Below, in pieces: positions 31,832 to 39,525 of a DNA stretch of 64,000 nucleotides (positions within the stretch are counted from its first letter, which is position 1; the number at the start of each line of letters is the position of its first letter). This DNA comes from an uncultured Lachnospiraceae bacterium (GTDB taxonomy: Bacteria; Bacillota; Clostridia; Lachnospirales; Lachnospiraceae). The notes beneath the pieces were generated by a model, which made no database searches, was not told where the DNA came from, and saw nothing but the letters and a program-made list of their open reading frames with translations. The position numbers were made by a program, and so were the translations under genes. Where the stretch lies: positions 68,421 to 132,420 of the forward strand of contig CAJTXP010000006.1 in assembly GCA_910583615.1 (NCBI GenBank), given 5' to 3'.

Positions 31832-33664
31832 TTATATGCTTTCCTTCCGCATGGCGGCCCGTTTGCGCAGGGTGGGATCCAGGATCTTCTTGCGGATCCG
31901 TAAGGATTTCGGCGTGATCTCCAGGAGCTCGTCGGTGTCGATGAACTCCAGGCACTGCTCCAGGCTCAAGACTCTGGGCGGCGTCAGTTTCAGCGCCTCG
32001 TCCGCGCTGGAGGAACGGGTGTTGGTCAGCTTCTTGGTCTTGCAGACGTTGAGCTCGATGTCTTCGGCTTTTCCGTTCTGTCCTACCACCATGCCGGAGT
32101 AGACTTTCTCTCCGGGGCCGATGAACAGCGTGCCGCGTTCCTGGGCGTTGAACAGCCCGTAGGTGATGGACTCGCCGGACTCAAAGGCGATAAGAGATCC
32201 CTGCTTGCGGTACTGGATGTCGCCCTTGTAGGGTTCGTAGCCGTTGAAAATGGTGTTCAGTACCCCGGTTCCCTTGGTGTCGGTCATGAATTCGCCCCGG
32301 TAGCCGATCAGCCCTCTGGAAGGAATGGAGAATTCCAGACGGGTGGAACCGCTGCTGTTGGTGTGCATGTTCAGAAGCTCGCCTTTGCGTTCTCCAAGCT
32401 TCTGGATCACGCTTCCGGCGTATTCATCGTCCACATCCACATAGGCCAGCTCCATGGGCTCCTGCCGCTTTCCTTTTTCGTCGTATCGGTAGAGCACCTC
32501 CGCCTTGCTGACTGAGAACTCATATCCCTCCCGGCGCATGTTTTCGATCAGGACGGACAGATGCAGCTCGCCCCGGCCGGACACCTTGAAGCTGTCCGTA
32601 TTATCTGTTTCTTCTACGCGCAGGCTCACATCGGTGTTCAACTCCCGGAACAGACGGTCCCGGATGTGCCGGGAAGTAATGTATTTTCCTTCCGTACCTG
32701 CCAGCGGGCTGTCGTTCACATTGAACTGCATGGCGATGGTCGGCTCGGAGATTTTCTGGAACGGAATGGCGTTCGGGGCTTCCGGAGCGCACAGCGTATC
32801 TCCGATGTGAAGGTCGGCGATACCGGAGATGGCTACAATGGATCCCACGGTGGCGGTGGTTACGGGGACTTTGTTCAGTCCGTCAAATTCATAGAGCTTG
32901 CTGATCTTCACCTTCTTGACCTTGTCCGGCTCGTGGTGGTTGACGATGACCACCTCCTGATTGACGCTGACATTTCCGTTGTCCACCTTGCCGACGCCGA
33001 TCCGTCCCACATATTCATTGTAGTCAATAGTGCTGATCAATACCTGAGTGGGCGCCTCCGGGTCGCCTTCCGGAGCCGGGATATAGTCCAGGATCGTATC
33101 GAACAGAGGCGTCATGTCTTTTGCTTCCTCCTGAAGGTCCAGGGTTGCGTAGCCGCCTTTGGCGGATGCGAACACAAACGGGCAGTCCAGCTGTTCATCG
33201 GAAGCATCCAGATCCATCAGAAGTTCCAGAACCTCGTCGATGACCTCTGCGGGACGTGCCTCCGGCCGGTCGATCTTGTTGATGCAGACAATGACCGGGA
33301 GGTTAAGTTCCAGCGCTTTTTTCAGCACGAATTTTGTCTGCGGCATGGAGCCCTCAAAGGCGTCCACCACCAGGATGACGCCGTCTACCATTTTCAGCAC
33401 CCGCTCCACTTCGCCGCCGAAATCCGCATGTCCGGGGGTATCCACGATATTGATTTTCACATCTTTATAGAAGACGGCTGTATTTTTGGAAAGGATCGTG
33501 ATTCCGCGTTCCCGTTCGATATCGTTGGAATCCATGACCCGTTCGGCCACTTCCTGGTTTGCGCGGAAGACTCCGCTCTGTTTTAAAAGTTCATCTACCA
33601 GAGTTGTTTTACCATGGTCTACATGGGCAATGATCGCTATATTTCTTACATCTTCACGTTTCAT
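31832..33664 (-). CDS. typA: Ribosome-associated GTPase TypA/BipA
   Basis: 610 residues, a translational GTPase that acts on ribosome assembly and stress translation. Reads MKREDVRNIAIIAHVDHGKT (P-loop AHVDHGKTT), DTPGHADFGGEVERVL, and NKIDRPEARP (G4 NKxD), then EF-G-like domain II and the BipA C-terminal domain. Length is standard (~610). GAAAAGG precedes the ATG at 33664. It is transcribed alone on the minus strand toward the hairpin at 31722-31752. Confidence 0.97.
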   Translation of the reverse strand: MKREDVRNIAIIAHVDHGKTTLVDELLKQSGVFRANQEVAERVMDSNDIERERGITILSKNTAVFYKDVKINIVDTPGHADFGGEVERVLKMVDGVILVVDAFEGSMPQTKFVLKKALELNLPVIVCINKIDRPEARPAEVIDEVLELLMDLDASDEQLDCPFVFASAKGGYATLDLQEEAKDMTPLFDTILDYIPAPEGDPEAPTQVLISTIDYNEYVGRIGVGKVDNGNVSVNQEVVIVNHHEPDKVKKVKISKLYEFDGLNKVPVTTATVGSIVAISGIADLHIGDTLCAPEAPNAIPFQKISEPTIAMQFNVNDSPLAGTEGKYITSRHIRDRLFRELNTDVSLRVEETDNTDSFKVSGRGELHLSVLIENMRREGYEFSVSKAEVLYRYDEKGKRQEPMELAYVDVDDEYAGSVIQKLGERKGELLNMHTNSSGSTRLEFSIPSRGLIGYRGEFMTDTKGTGVLNTIFNGYEPYKGDIQYRKQGSLIAFESGESITYGLFNAQERGTLFIGPGEKVYSGMVVGQNGKAEDIELNVCKTKKLTNTRSSSADEALKLTPPRVLSLEQCLEFIDTDELLEITPKSLRIRKKILDPTLRKRAAMRKESI

Positions 33665-33827
33665 AAAATCAAATCCTTTTCTTTGCTTTTCTCAATTCAG
33701 TTTAACCATCTACAAGTTTAATAGTGTATCACATTTTTCCGGGAAAACAAGCGTTTTTGAAAAAATACCGGACAGAAAAAGGGCATTCTGGAAAAATATT
33801 GAATAAATTTTGAAAAAACAGGAATAT

Positions 33828-33857
33828 TTGAAAGAGGTGCTGAATATATATTATAGA
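33828..33857 (+). promoter_or_regulatory. Probable promoter of the ssb-like gene
   Basis: TTGAAA (33828-33833), 18-nt spacer, TATAGA (33852-33857), about 50 bp before the ssb-like ATG. Confidence 0.55.
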
Positions 33858-33905
33858 CAAAATACGAAAAGAGACACTTCGTCAAACAGAAGGGAGAACA
33901 AAATT

Positions 33906-34532
33906 ATGTCAGATAAGATCATTGAAAACAACCAGGTATCCATTGTAGGAGAAGTCGTATCCGATTTTTCTTTCAGCCATGAAGTTTTTGGGGAAGGCTT
34001 CTACATGCTGAATGTGTCCGTAAAACGTTTAAGCGACTCCTGCGACGTGATACCGCTGATGATTTCCGAAAGGCTGATCGACGTGAATGAGGATTACCGG
34101 GGAGCCTATATCCAGGCCACGGGGCAGTTCCGTTCCTACAACCGCCATGAGGAAAAGAAGAACCGTCTGGTATTGTCCGTCTTTGTCAGAGAACTGGAGT
34201 TTATCGAAGAAGAGGTGGAGAATGCCAAGACCAACCAGATCTTTCTGGACGGTTTTATCTGTAAGATGCCGGTTTACCGTAAGACGCCGCTTGGCAGGGA
34301 AATTGCGGATATTCTGCTGGCAGTCAACCGTCCTTATGGAAAATCCGATTATATTCCGTGCATCTGCTGGGGGAGAAATGCCCGGTTTGCATCCGGCTTT
34401 GAGGTAGGCGGCCATACTCAGATCTGGGGCAGGATCCAGAGCCGGGAATACATGAAAAAAATAGACGAGGAGGAAAGTGAGCGCAGAGTTGCATATGAGG
34501 TATCTGTCAGCAAGCTGGAGTATCTGGATTAG
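33906..34532 (+). CDS. Single-stranded DNA-binding protein-like, two OB-folds
   Basis: 208 residues. The N-terminal OB-fold begins NNQVSIVGEVVSDFSFSHEV and includes an ITIP-type loop (SCDVIPLMISE); a second, similar barrel follows from about residue 115 (NQIFLDGFICKMPVYRKTPL, then YIPCICWGRNARFASGF), as in SSB-like proteins of Lachnospiraceae with duplicated OB domains. There is no acidic Pro-rich C-terminal tail like canonical Ssb, so it is likely an accessory rather than the main replication SSB. ATG 33906 has GAAGGGAG upstream. A separate main ssb is expected elsewhere. Confidence 0.75.
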   Translation: MSDKIIENNQVSIVGEVVSDFSFSHEVFGEGFYMLNVSVKRLSDSCDVIPLMISERLIDVNEDYRGAYIQATGQFRSYNRHEEKKNRLVLSVFVRELEFIEEEVENAKTNQIFLDGFICKMPVYRKTPLGREIADILLAVNRPYGKSDYIPCICWGRNARFASGFEVGGHTQIWGRIQSREYMKKIDEEESERRVAYEVSVSKLEYLD

Positions 34533-34657
34533 GGAAAAGGAGCCGGAACAGAACAGAGAATAAGGATAAAGCTTGCATTTCTTCCGATGCTGGTGTAATA
34601 TGAACGATAAGAAAAGATAAAGGTTTCTGTTTCGGGTTTGGAAGATGCGGGGAAGCT

Positions 34658-35146
34658 ATGAACGGGAGTAGATTACAGATTTATTTTGGAAGCGGGAAAG
34701 GAAAGACCACGGCAGCTCTTGGGCAGGCGATTCGGGAAGCCAGCAGAGGGAAGTCGGTCATCATAGTTCAGTTTTTAAAAGGAAAGCAGCCGGAAGCGAT
34801 CAGTTTTATCCAGCGGTTGGAGCCTGAGATCAAGCTGTTTCGGTTTCAGCGCCAGGAGGAAGCATTTGAAGACCTGAGCGCTCAGGAACAGAAGGAAGAG
34901 ACTCTGAATATGAAGAATGGTCTCTGTTTCGCAAAAAAAGTGCTGGCAACAGGCGAGTGCGATGTGCTGGTACTGGATGAGATCCTGGGGCTTCTGGAAT
35001 ATGGGATTGCAGGCCTTTCCGATATCCGCGGACTTCTGGATGAAGCGCCGGAAGGGACGGATCTGATTTTCACAGGCATTCGACTCTGCTCTGATATTAT
35101 GGAATGGGCGGACGAAGTGTATCAGATTTCTGCGCTGAAAGAATAG
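34658..35146 (+). CDS. CobO/BtuR-type cob(I)alamin adenosyltransferase-like protein
   Basis: 162 residues. The P-loop LQIYFGSGKGKTTAALGQAI near residues 6-25 and VLVLDEILGLLEYGI near 105 (Walker B) match the CobA/CobO family that adenosylates corrinoids; the RGxxVxxVQFLKG segment (RGKSVIIVQFLKGKQPE) fits as well. It is shorter than E. coli BtuR (~196) and lacks its N-terminal extension, as many Clostridial homologues do. No cobalamin genes lie nearby; it sits between the ssb-like gene and the lysine riboswitch. Function in corrinoid salvage is inferred. Confidence 0.75.
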   Translation: MNGSRLQIYFGSGKGKTTAALGQAIREASRGKSVIIVQFLKGKQPEAISFIQRLEPEIKLFRFQRQEEAFEDLSAQEQKEETLNMKNGLCFAKKVLATGECDVLVLDEILGLLEYGIAGLSDIRGLLDEAPEGTDLIFTGIRLCSDIMEWADEVYQISALKE

Positions 35147-35156
35147 ATTCCCTGTG

Positions 35157-35185
35157 TTGACAAAGGAATCAGAAGATGTTATATT
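35157..35185 (+). promoter_or_regulatory. Sigma-A promoter of the dapA riboswitch transcript
   Basis: TTGACA (35157-35162), 17-nt spacer, TATATT (35180-35185), about 20 bp before the aptamer. Confidence 0.8.
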
Positions 35186-35204
35186 GAAGACAGTTGAATG
35201 AAGA

Positions 35205-35373
35205 GAGATAGAGGTTGCGTGAATCATGAGTATGCTGGCAGATGTGTGCAGGCACAGAGGAAGACAGAGGAAAGGGAGGAACGCCGAAAGGACAGATACC
35301 CTGTATATCTGTTGCTTGGGCATGGGGTGAAGAACCACATGACTGTCATCTGATGCAGATGAAGCGCTATCCG
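35205..35373 (+). promoter_or_regulatory. Lysine riboswitch (L box) aptamer
   Basis: The region carries the hallmark L-box stretches: GAGGTTGCG with ATCATGAGTA near the 5' end, GAGGAAGACAGAGG, GGGAGGAACGCCGAAAGG, then GCTTGGGCATGG and CATGACTGTCATCTG, and it closes with GAAGCGCTATC, whose CTATC pairs with GATAG at 35207-35211 to form P1. It is followed by an intrinsic terminator at 35423-35446 and by dapA, the first dedicated step to lysine. High lysine should favour termination. This is one of the better-supported RNA elements in the window. Confidence 0.9.
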
Positions 35374-35422
35374 GACAGAAATGATCTGTAATATGTATCA
35401 TTTTATTATGTTGGAATTCTGG

Positions 35423-35455
35423 AGAGGCGTACATAGGCACGCCTCTTTCTTTCTG
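35423..35455 (+). terminator. Riboswitch-controlled terminator upstream of dapA
   Basis: Stem AGAGGCGT/ACGCCTCT with TTTCTTTCT after it, 150 bp before the dapA start. This is the expression platform of the lysine riboswitch. Confidence 0.85.
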
Positions 35456-35604
35456 TGTGCAGGGGAAGACGGTTTTTCCCAGTTCAATTGTGCAGGAAAG
35501 TATATAGAAATGGCTGTTTTGCAGTGTATATCCTGTGCGACGGGCAGAAAAGAAGACCTGTCTGTCCGATCTTTCAGACAAAAGACTATCAGGAGGGTAA
35601 AATT

Positions 35605-36495
35605 ATGTCGATTTTTACAGGTGCGGGAGTTGCCATCGTAACTCCGATGACAGAGACTGGTGCGGTGAATTATCCGAAGCTTGCAGAGCTTCTGGAATTT
35701 CAGATCGCCAATGGAACGGACAGCATTATTATCTGCGGGACGACCGGAGAGGCTTCCACGCTGTCCCATGAGGAACATCTGGAGGTGATCCGTTTTGCCA
35801 TTGAGAAGGTGGCGAAGAGGATTCCGGTCATTGCGGGGACCGGTTCCAACTGTACAGAGACGGCGGTCTACCTGTCTCAGGAAGCGGAAAAATACGGCGC
35901 AGACGGTCTGCTGCTGGTGACGCCGTATTACAATAAAGCGACTCAGAAGGGACTGATCGCTCATTTTACGAAGATTGCAGAGTCTGTGAAGATTCCGGTC
36001 GTGCTGTATAATATCCAGAGCCGTACCGGGGTCAATATTACGCCGGAGACGCTGGCATATCTTGCCAAAAATGTAGAGAACATCGTGGCGGTAAAAGAAG
36101 CCAGCGGCAATATTTCTCAGGTGGCGAAGATTGCCAGCCTGTGCGGAGACAGTCTGGATATCTATTCGGGTAACGACGATCAGATCGTACCTCTGCTTTC
36201 CCTGGGCGGAAAAGGCGTGATTTCCGTACTTTCCAATATTGCACCCAGGGAGACTCATGAGATTGTGGCGAAGTTCATGGAAGGAGACGTGGCGGGAAGC
36301 ACGGCGCTTCAGCTGAAGGCGATTCCGCTGATCGATCAGCTGTTCTGCGAGGTGAATCCGATACCGGTAAAAGCTGCCCTGAATCTGATGGGATTTGAAG
36401 TGGGGCCGCTTCGTATGCCGCTTACCACCATGGAAGAGGCGCATCAGAAAAACCTGAAGGCGGCCATGGAGGACTTTGGGATTAAGGTAAAATAA
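35605..36495 (+). CDS. dapA: 4-hydroxy-tetrahydrodipicolinate synthase
   Basis: 296 residues; condenses aspartate semialdehyde with pyruvate to start lysine/diaminopimelate synthesis. FTGAGVAIVTPM at the N-terminus, GTTGEASTLSHEEH (about 43-56), the YYNKATQKGLIAHF motif (about 108) and the Schiff-base lysine in IVAVKEASGN (about 160). Start at 35605 has AGGAGGG upstream. It is the first gene after the lysine riboswitch and is followed by dapB, so lysine controls both. Confidence 0.96.
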   Translation: MSIFTGAGVAIVTPMTETGAVNYPKLAELLEFQIANGTDSIIICGTTGEASTLSHEEHLEVIRFAIEKVAKRIPVIAGTGSNCTETAVYLSQEAEKYGADGLLLVTPYYNKATQKGLIAHFTKIAESVKIPVVLYNIQSRTGVNITPETLAYLAKNVENIVAVKEASGNISQVAKIASLCGDSLDIYSGNDDQIVPLLSLGGKGVISVLSNIAPRETHEIVAKFMEGDVAGSTALQLKAIPLIDQLFCEVNPIPVKAALNLMGFEVGPLRMPLTTMEEAHQKNLKAAMEDFGIKVK

Positions 36496-36612
36496 TATGG
36501 TATCTTCCCTGGGAATGCCTGGAAGAGTGTTCGAGTGCGGATGCAATCGGAAATTCTTCCGGATAAAGGGGCGTTATTCAGGCAGATGCGGGACTATAAT
36601 TGGGAGAATACA

Positions 36613-37377
36613 ATGGTTAGAGCGATTATGCATGGCTGTAACGGCCATATGGGACAGGTGATTACCGGCCTGATCAAAGAAGATGCAGATATTGAGATCG
36701 TGGCGGGCATTGATCTGGTGGACTGCCGGGATAACGGGTATCCAGTATATACAGATATTGAGGCCTGTGATGTGGAAGCGGATGTTATTATTGATTTTGC
36801 ATCTGCGAAAGCAACGGATGCGCTTCTGGCATATGGAAAGAAGCGCGGCATTCCGATGGTTTTGTGCACCACGGGACTGTCGGATGCGCAGCTTGCAGCG
36901 GTGGAAGAGGCAAGCAAAGAGGTGGCGGTTCTGAAATCGGCGAATATGTCTCTGGGAGTGAACATGCTCCTGAAGCTTCTGAAGGAAGCGGCAAATATTC
37001 TTGCTCCTGCAGGCTTCGACATCGAGATCGTGGAGAAGCATCACAACCGGAAAGTGGACGCACCCAGCGGAACGGCTCTGGCGCTGGCGGATTCCATCAA
37101 CGAGTCTCTGGGGAATGTCTACGAGTACAAGTTTGACAGGAGCCGGACAAGGGAAAAGAGAGACAAAAAAGAGATCGGCATTTCTGCGGTCCGGGGCGGT
37201 ACGATTGTGGGAGACCATGACGTGATCTTTGCCGGGACGGATGAAGTCATCACTTTCAGCCATACGGCATATTCCCGTGCCATTTTTGGGAAGGGCGCCG
37301 TTCAGGCTGCAAAATTCCTTGCAGGGAAACCGGCAGGACACTATGAGATGAGCCATGTGATCGAGGCACAGTCATAA
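36613..37377 (+). CDS. dapB: 4-hydroxy-tetrahydrodipicolinate reductase
   Basis: 254 residues; reduces the DapA product with NAD(P)H. N-terminal Rossmann motif HGCNGHMGQVI (about 7-17), LCTTGLS, and the C-terminal catalytic EKHHNRKVDAPSGTALALAD near 150. The start at 36613 (GGGAG upstream) is preferred over an in-frame upstream start. Lies 117 bp after dapA and is probably in the same riboswitch-controlled transcript. Confidence 0.96.
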   Translation: MVRAIMHGCNGHMGQVITGLIKEDADIEIVAGIDLVDCRDNGYPVYTDIEACDVEADVIIDFASAKATDALLAYGKKRGIPMVLCTTGLSDAQLAAVEEASKEVAVLKSANMSLGVNMLLKLLKEAANILAPAGFDIEIVEKHHNRKVDAPSGTALALADSINESLGNVYEYKFDRSRTREKRDKKEIGISAVRGGTIVGDHDVIFAGTDEVITFSHTAYSRAIFGKGAVQAAKFLAGKPAGHYEMSHVIEAQS

Positions 37378-37478
37378 AAAATTTTATAATGTATAAAAAT
37401 CAGAGAGTTGTCCATATTACTAACAGCAGGTCAAATACTGTTTTTCATCTTTAATTTTAATTAAAAGGAGAGACATTT

Positions 37479-37880
37479 ATGAAACAGTTCAGGAAGTATT
37501 GTATTGGCATGCTGTTGCTGGCGACACTTGTTCTGGTCACAGCGTGCGGCAGAGCGAACAACGGAGCTACCACAGATAACAATGGAGCTGCCGGAGATAA
37601 CGGAACGGTAACGGACGGTGAGAACGGAACCGGCTCCGGAACCGGAACGAACGTGGACGACATTCTGTTCGATACCGACGGAGATGGCGTCTATGACCAT
37701 ACGGATGTGGATGGAGACGGTCTTCTGGAGGAGATCGGGAATGATTCCAACGACGTGGTGGACGATCTGATCAATGATGTGACCGGAGACGACACGATGG
37801 TAGACGGAAATGTAAACAATAACGGGACGGTAGACGGAACAGGAACCGTGGGCGACGGGGCCGGGACAGACCTGCCGTAA
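37479..37880 (+). CDS. Asp/Gly/Asn-rich lipoprotein
   Basis: 133 residues. A signal peptide (about residues 1-22) ends in a lipobox LVTAC, so the protein is probably anchored outside the membrane. The mature part is low complexity (Asn, Gly, Asp, Thr) and includes FDTDGDGVYDHTDVDGDGLL, a tandem DxDxDG arrangement like a calcium-binding thrombospondin type 3 or dockerin-like repeat. Function unknown. AAAAGGAG precedes the ATG, and a terminator at 37888-37913 ends the transcript. Confidence 0.75.
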   Translation: MKQFRKYCIGMLLLATLVLVTACGRANNGATTDNNGAAGDNGTVTDGENGTGSGTGTNVDDILFDTDGDGVYDHTDVDGDGLLEEIGNDSNDVVDDLINDVTGDDTMVDGNVNNNGTVDGTGTVGDGAGTDLP

Positions 37881-37887
37881 CAAAAAA

Positions 37888-37913
37888 CAGGGGGTGTTGT
37901 AAAACGCCCCCTG
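37888..37913 (+). terminator. Terminator after the lipoprotein gene
   Basis: Stem CAGGGGG/CCCCCTG with internal GTT/AAC pairs, and a GTTTT tract after it. Confidence 0.75.
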
Positions 37914-37996
37914 CCTGTGTTTTCTGGCGTTTGCATGGAATGTATAAAAGTACCGATGCCGTCTGCTGCATGGAAATTGGTACTGGAGGAGACTAT

Positions 37997-38782
37997 ATGG
38001 AATTTCGGCCATGTATTGATATACATAATGGAAAGGTAAAGCAGATCGTTGGGGGGAGCCTGAAAGATGCGGGCAGCCAGGCGGAAGAAAACTTTGTGTC
38101 GGAGCAGGATGCGGCGTTTTATGCACGGTTTTACCGGGAGAGCGGTATCCGGGGCGGACACATCATCCTGCTGAACAAAGAAGGATCGGAGTTTTACGAG
38201 GCGACGAAGAGCCAGGCGCTTCTGGCTCTTGCAGAATATCCGGGGGGCCTGCAGGTGGGGGGAGGCATCCGCGACGACAATGCAGCAGAATATCTGGAGG
38301 CAGGGGCCAGCCATGTGATCGTCACATCCTGTGTATTCCGGGACGGAGCGGTGGACTGGGACTGTCTTCGCAGGATCAGAAAGGAGGCAGGCAGAGAACG
38401 TCTGGTGCTGGATCTGAGCTGCCGCAGAAAGGGAGAAAATTACTATATTGTGACAGACCGGTGGCAGAAATTCACAGATGTGGCGCTGTCAGCGGCCGTG
38501 CTGGACGATCTGGCCGGATATTGCGCGGAATTTCTGGTCCATGCGGTGGATGTGGAGGGAAAGGCGCGGGGGATCGAGGAGCCTCTGGTGCAGATGCTTG
38601 GGGACTGGAACGGGATTCCCGTCACCTATGCGGGCGGCGTCGGAAGTTTTGCAGATCTGAAGAAACTGAAAGAACTCGGCCGGGGGCGGCTGAATGTAAC
38701 GATCGGCAGCGCGCTGGACCTGTTCGGCGGAGAAATGAATTACGAAGAGGTTGTGAAATTCGTTGCAGGATCGGCGAAATGA
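37997..38782 (+). CDS. hisA: Phosphoribosylformimino-AICAR ribotide isomerase, eukaryotic-type HisA
   Basis: 261 residues, TIM barrel, histidine biosynthesis. The opening MEFRPCIDIHNGKVKQIVGG and VGGGIRDDNAAEYLEAGASH match the plant/fungal-type HisA branch; the catalytic Asp in CIDIHNGK and the second Asp near residue 130 (LVLDLSCRRK) are present. Standard bacterial HisA begins differently (LIPAIDLxxGxxVRL). It is not beside other his genes here. GGAGG precedes ATG 37997. Confidence 0.85.
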   Translation: MEFRPCIDIHNGKVKQIVGGSLKDAGSQAEENFVSEQDAAFYARFYRESGIRGGHIILLNKEGSEFYEATKSQALLALAEYPGGLQVGGGIRDDNAAEYLEAGASHVIVTSCVFRDGAVDWDCLRRIRKEAGRERLVLDLSCRRKGENYYIVTDRWQKFTDVALSAAVLDDLAGYCAEFLVHAVDVEGKARGIEEPLVQMLGDWNGIPVTYAGGVGSFADLKKLKELGRGRLNVTIGSALDLFGGEMNYEEVVKFVAGSAK

Positions 38783-38791
38783 TGGTATGAT
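38763..38791 (+). promoter_or_regulatory. Probable hpf promoter, overlapping the end of hisA
   Basis: TTGCAG (38763-38768), 17-nt spacer, TATGAT (38786-38791), about 80 bp before the hpf start. Confidence 0.55.
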
Positions 38792-38869
38792 AAAGACAGG
38801 CATCTATATGTGCGGGGGTATCGAAAAAGAAGCGCAGGGATGCAGAATAAAAAGCAAAGGAGTGGTTCT

Positions 38870-39394
38870 ATGCGTTACATTATCAGCGGAAAAAACATTG
38901 ACATTACGGACGGCCTTCGGTCGGCGGTGACGGACAAACTGAAAAAGCTGGAGCGCTATTTTACTCCTGATACGGAAGTACATGTGACTTTGAGCGTGGA
39001 GAAGGAGCGTCAGAAGATCGAAGTGACGATTCCGGTAAAGAGGAACATTATCCGGTCAGAGCAGTCAAGTACAGACATGTATGTGTCCATTGATCTGGTG
39101 GAGGAAGTGATCGAACGTCAGCTTCGGAAGTACAAGAACAAGCTGATAGCAAGACAGCAGGGGGGCGGAAATTTCCAGAAGGAATTTATGGAGAAGGATT
39201 CGGAGGATCAGGAGGTTAAGATCATCCGGAGCAAGAAATTTGACATCAAGCCCATGTATCCGGAGGATGCCTGCGTACAGATGGAGCTTTTGGGACATGC
39301 CTTTTTTGCCTTTGTGAATGCAGAGACCGATGAGATCAATGTAGTGTACAGAAGAAAAGGCGGCACCTACGGAATTCTGGAACCTGATTTGTAA
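38870..39394 (+). CDS. hpf: Ribosome hibernation-promoting factor, long form
   Basis: 174 residues. The N-terminal RaiA/S30AE-like domain begins MRYIISGKNIDITDGLRSAV and has KLERYFTPDTEVHVTLSVEK; the C-terminal dimerisation domain (about 125-174, IIRSKKFDIKPMYPEDACVQ) is the mark of the long form, which drives 100S ribosome dimers in stationary phase. ATG 38870 has AAAGGAG upstream. It precedes secA by about 130 bp. Confidence 0.92.
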   Translation: MRYIISGKNIDITDGLRSAVTDKLKKLERYFTPDTEVHVTLSVEKERQKIEVTIPVKRNIIRSEQSSTDMYVSIDLVEEVIERQLRKYKNKLIARQQGGGNFQKEFMEKDSEDQEVKIIRSKKFDIKPMYPEDACVQMELLGHAFFAFVNAETDEINVVYRRKGGTYGILEPDL

Positions 39395-39427
39395 AAAATG
39401 CATAAAAATGACGGTTTGGAAACCGTG

Positions 39428-39457
39428 TATGGGATTTGACATTTGCCAAATCCCATA
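39428..39457. promoter_or_regulatory. Palindrome overlapping the secA promoter
   Basis: Arms TATGGGATTTG/CAAATCCCATA (11 bp each, 8-nt loop). The secA promoter candidate TTGCCA-16 nt-TATAAT (39443-39448, 39465-39470) overlaps its right arm. It could be the hpf terminator (no clear T tract) or an operator. Confidence 0.6.
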
Positions 39458-39525
39458 TTTGTGCTATAATAACAGATATGTTGCCTGAAAAAGGCAGTCC
39501 ATTGAACATTGGATAGGAGAATAGC

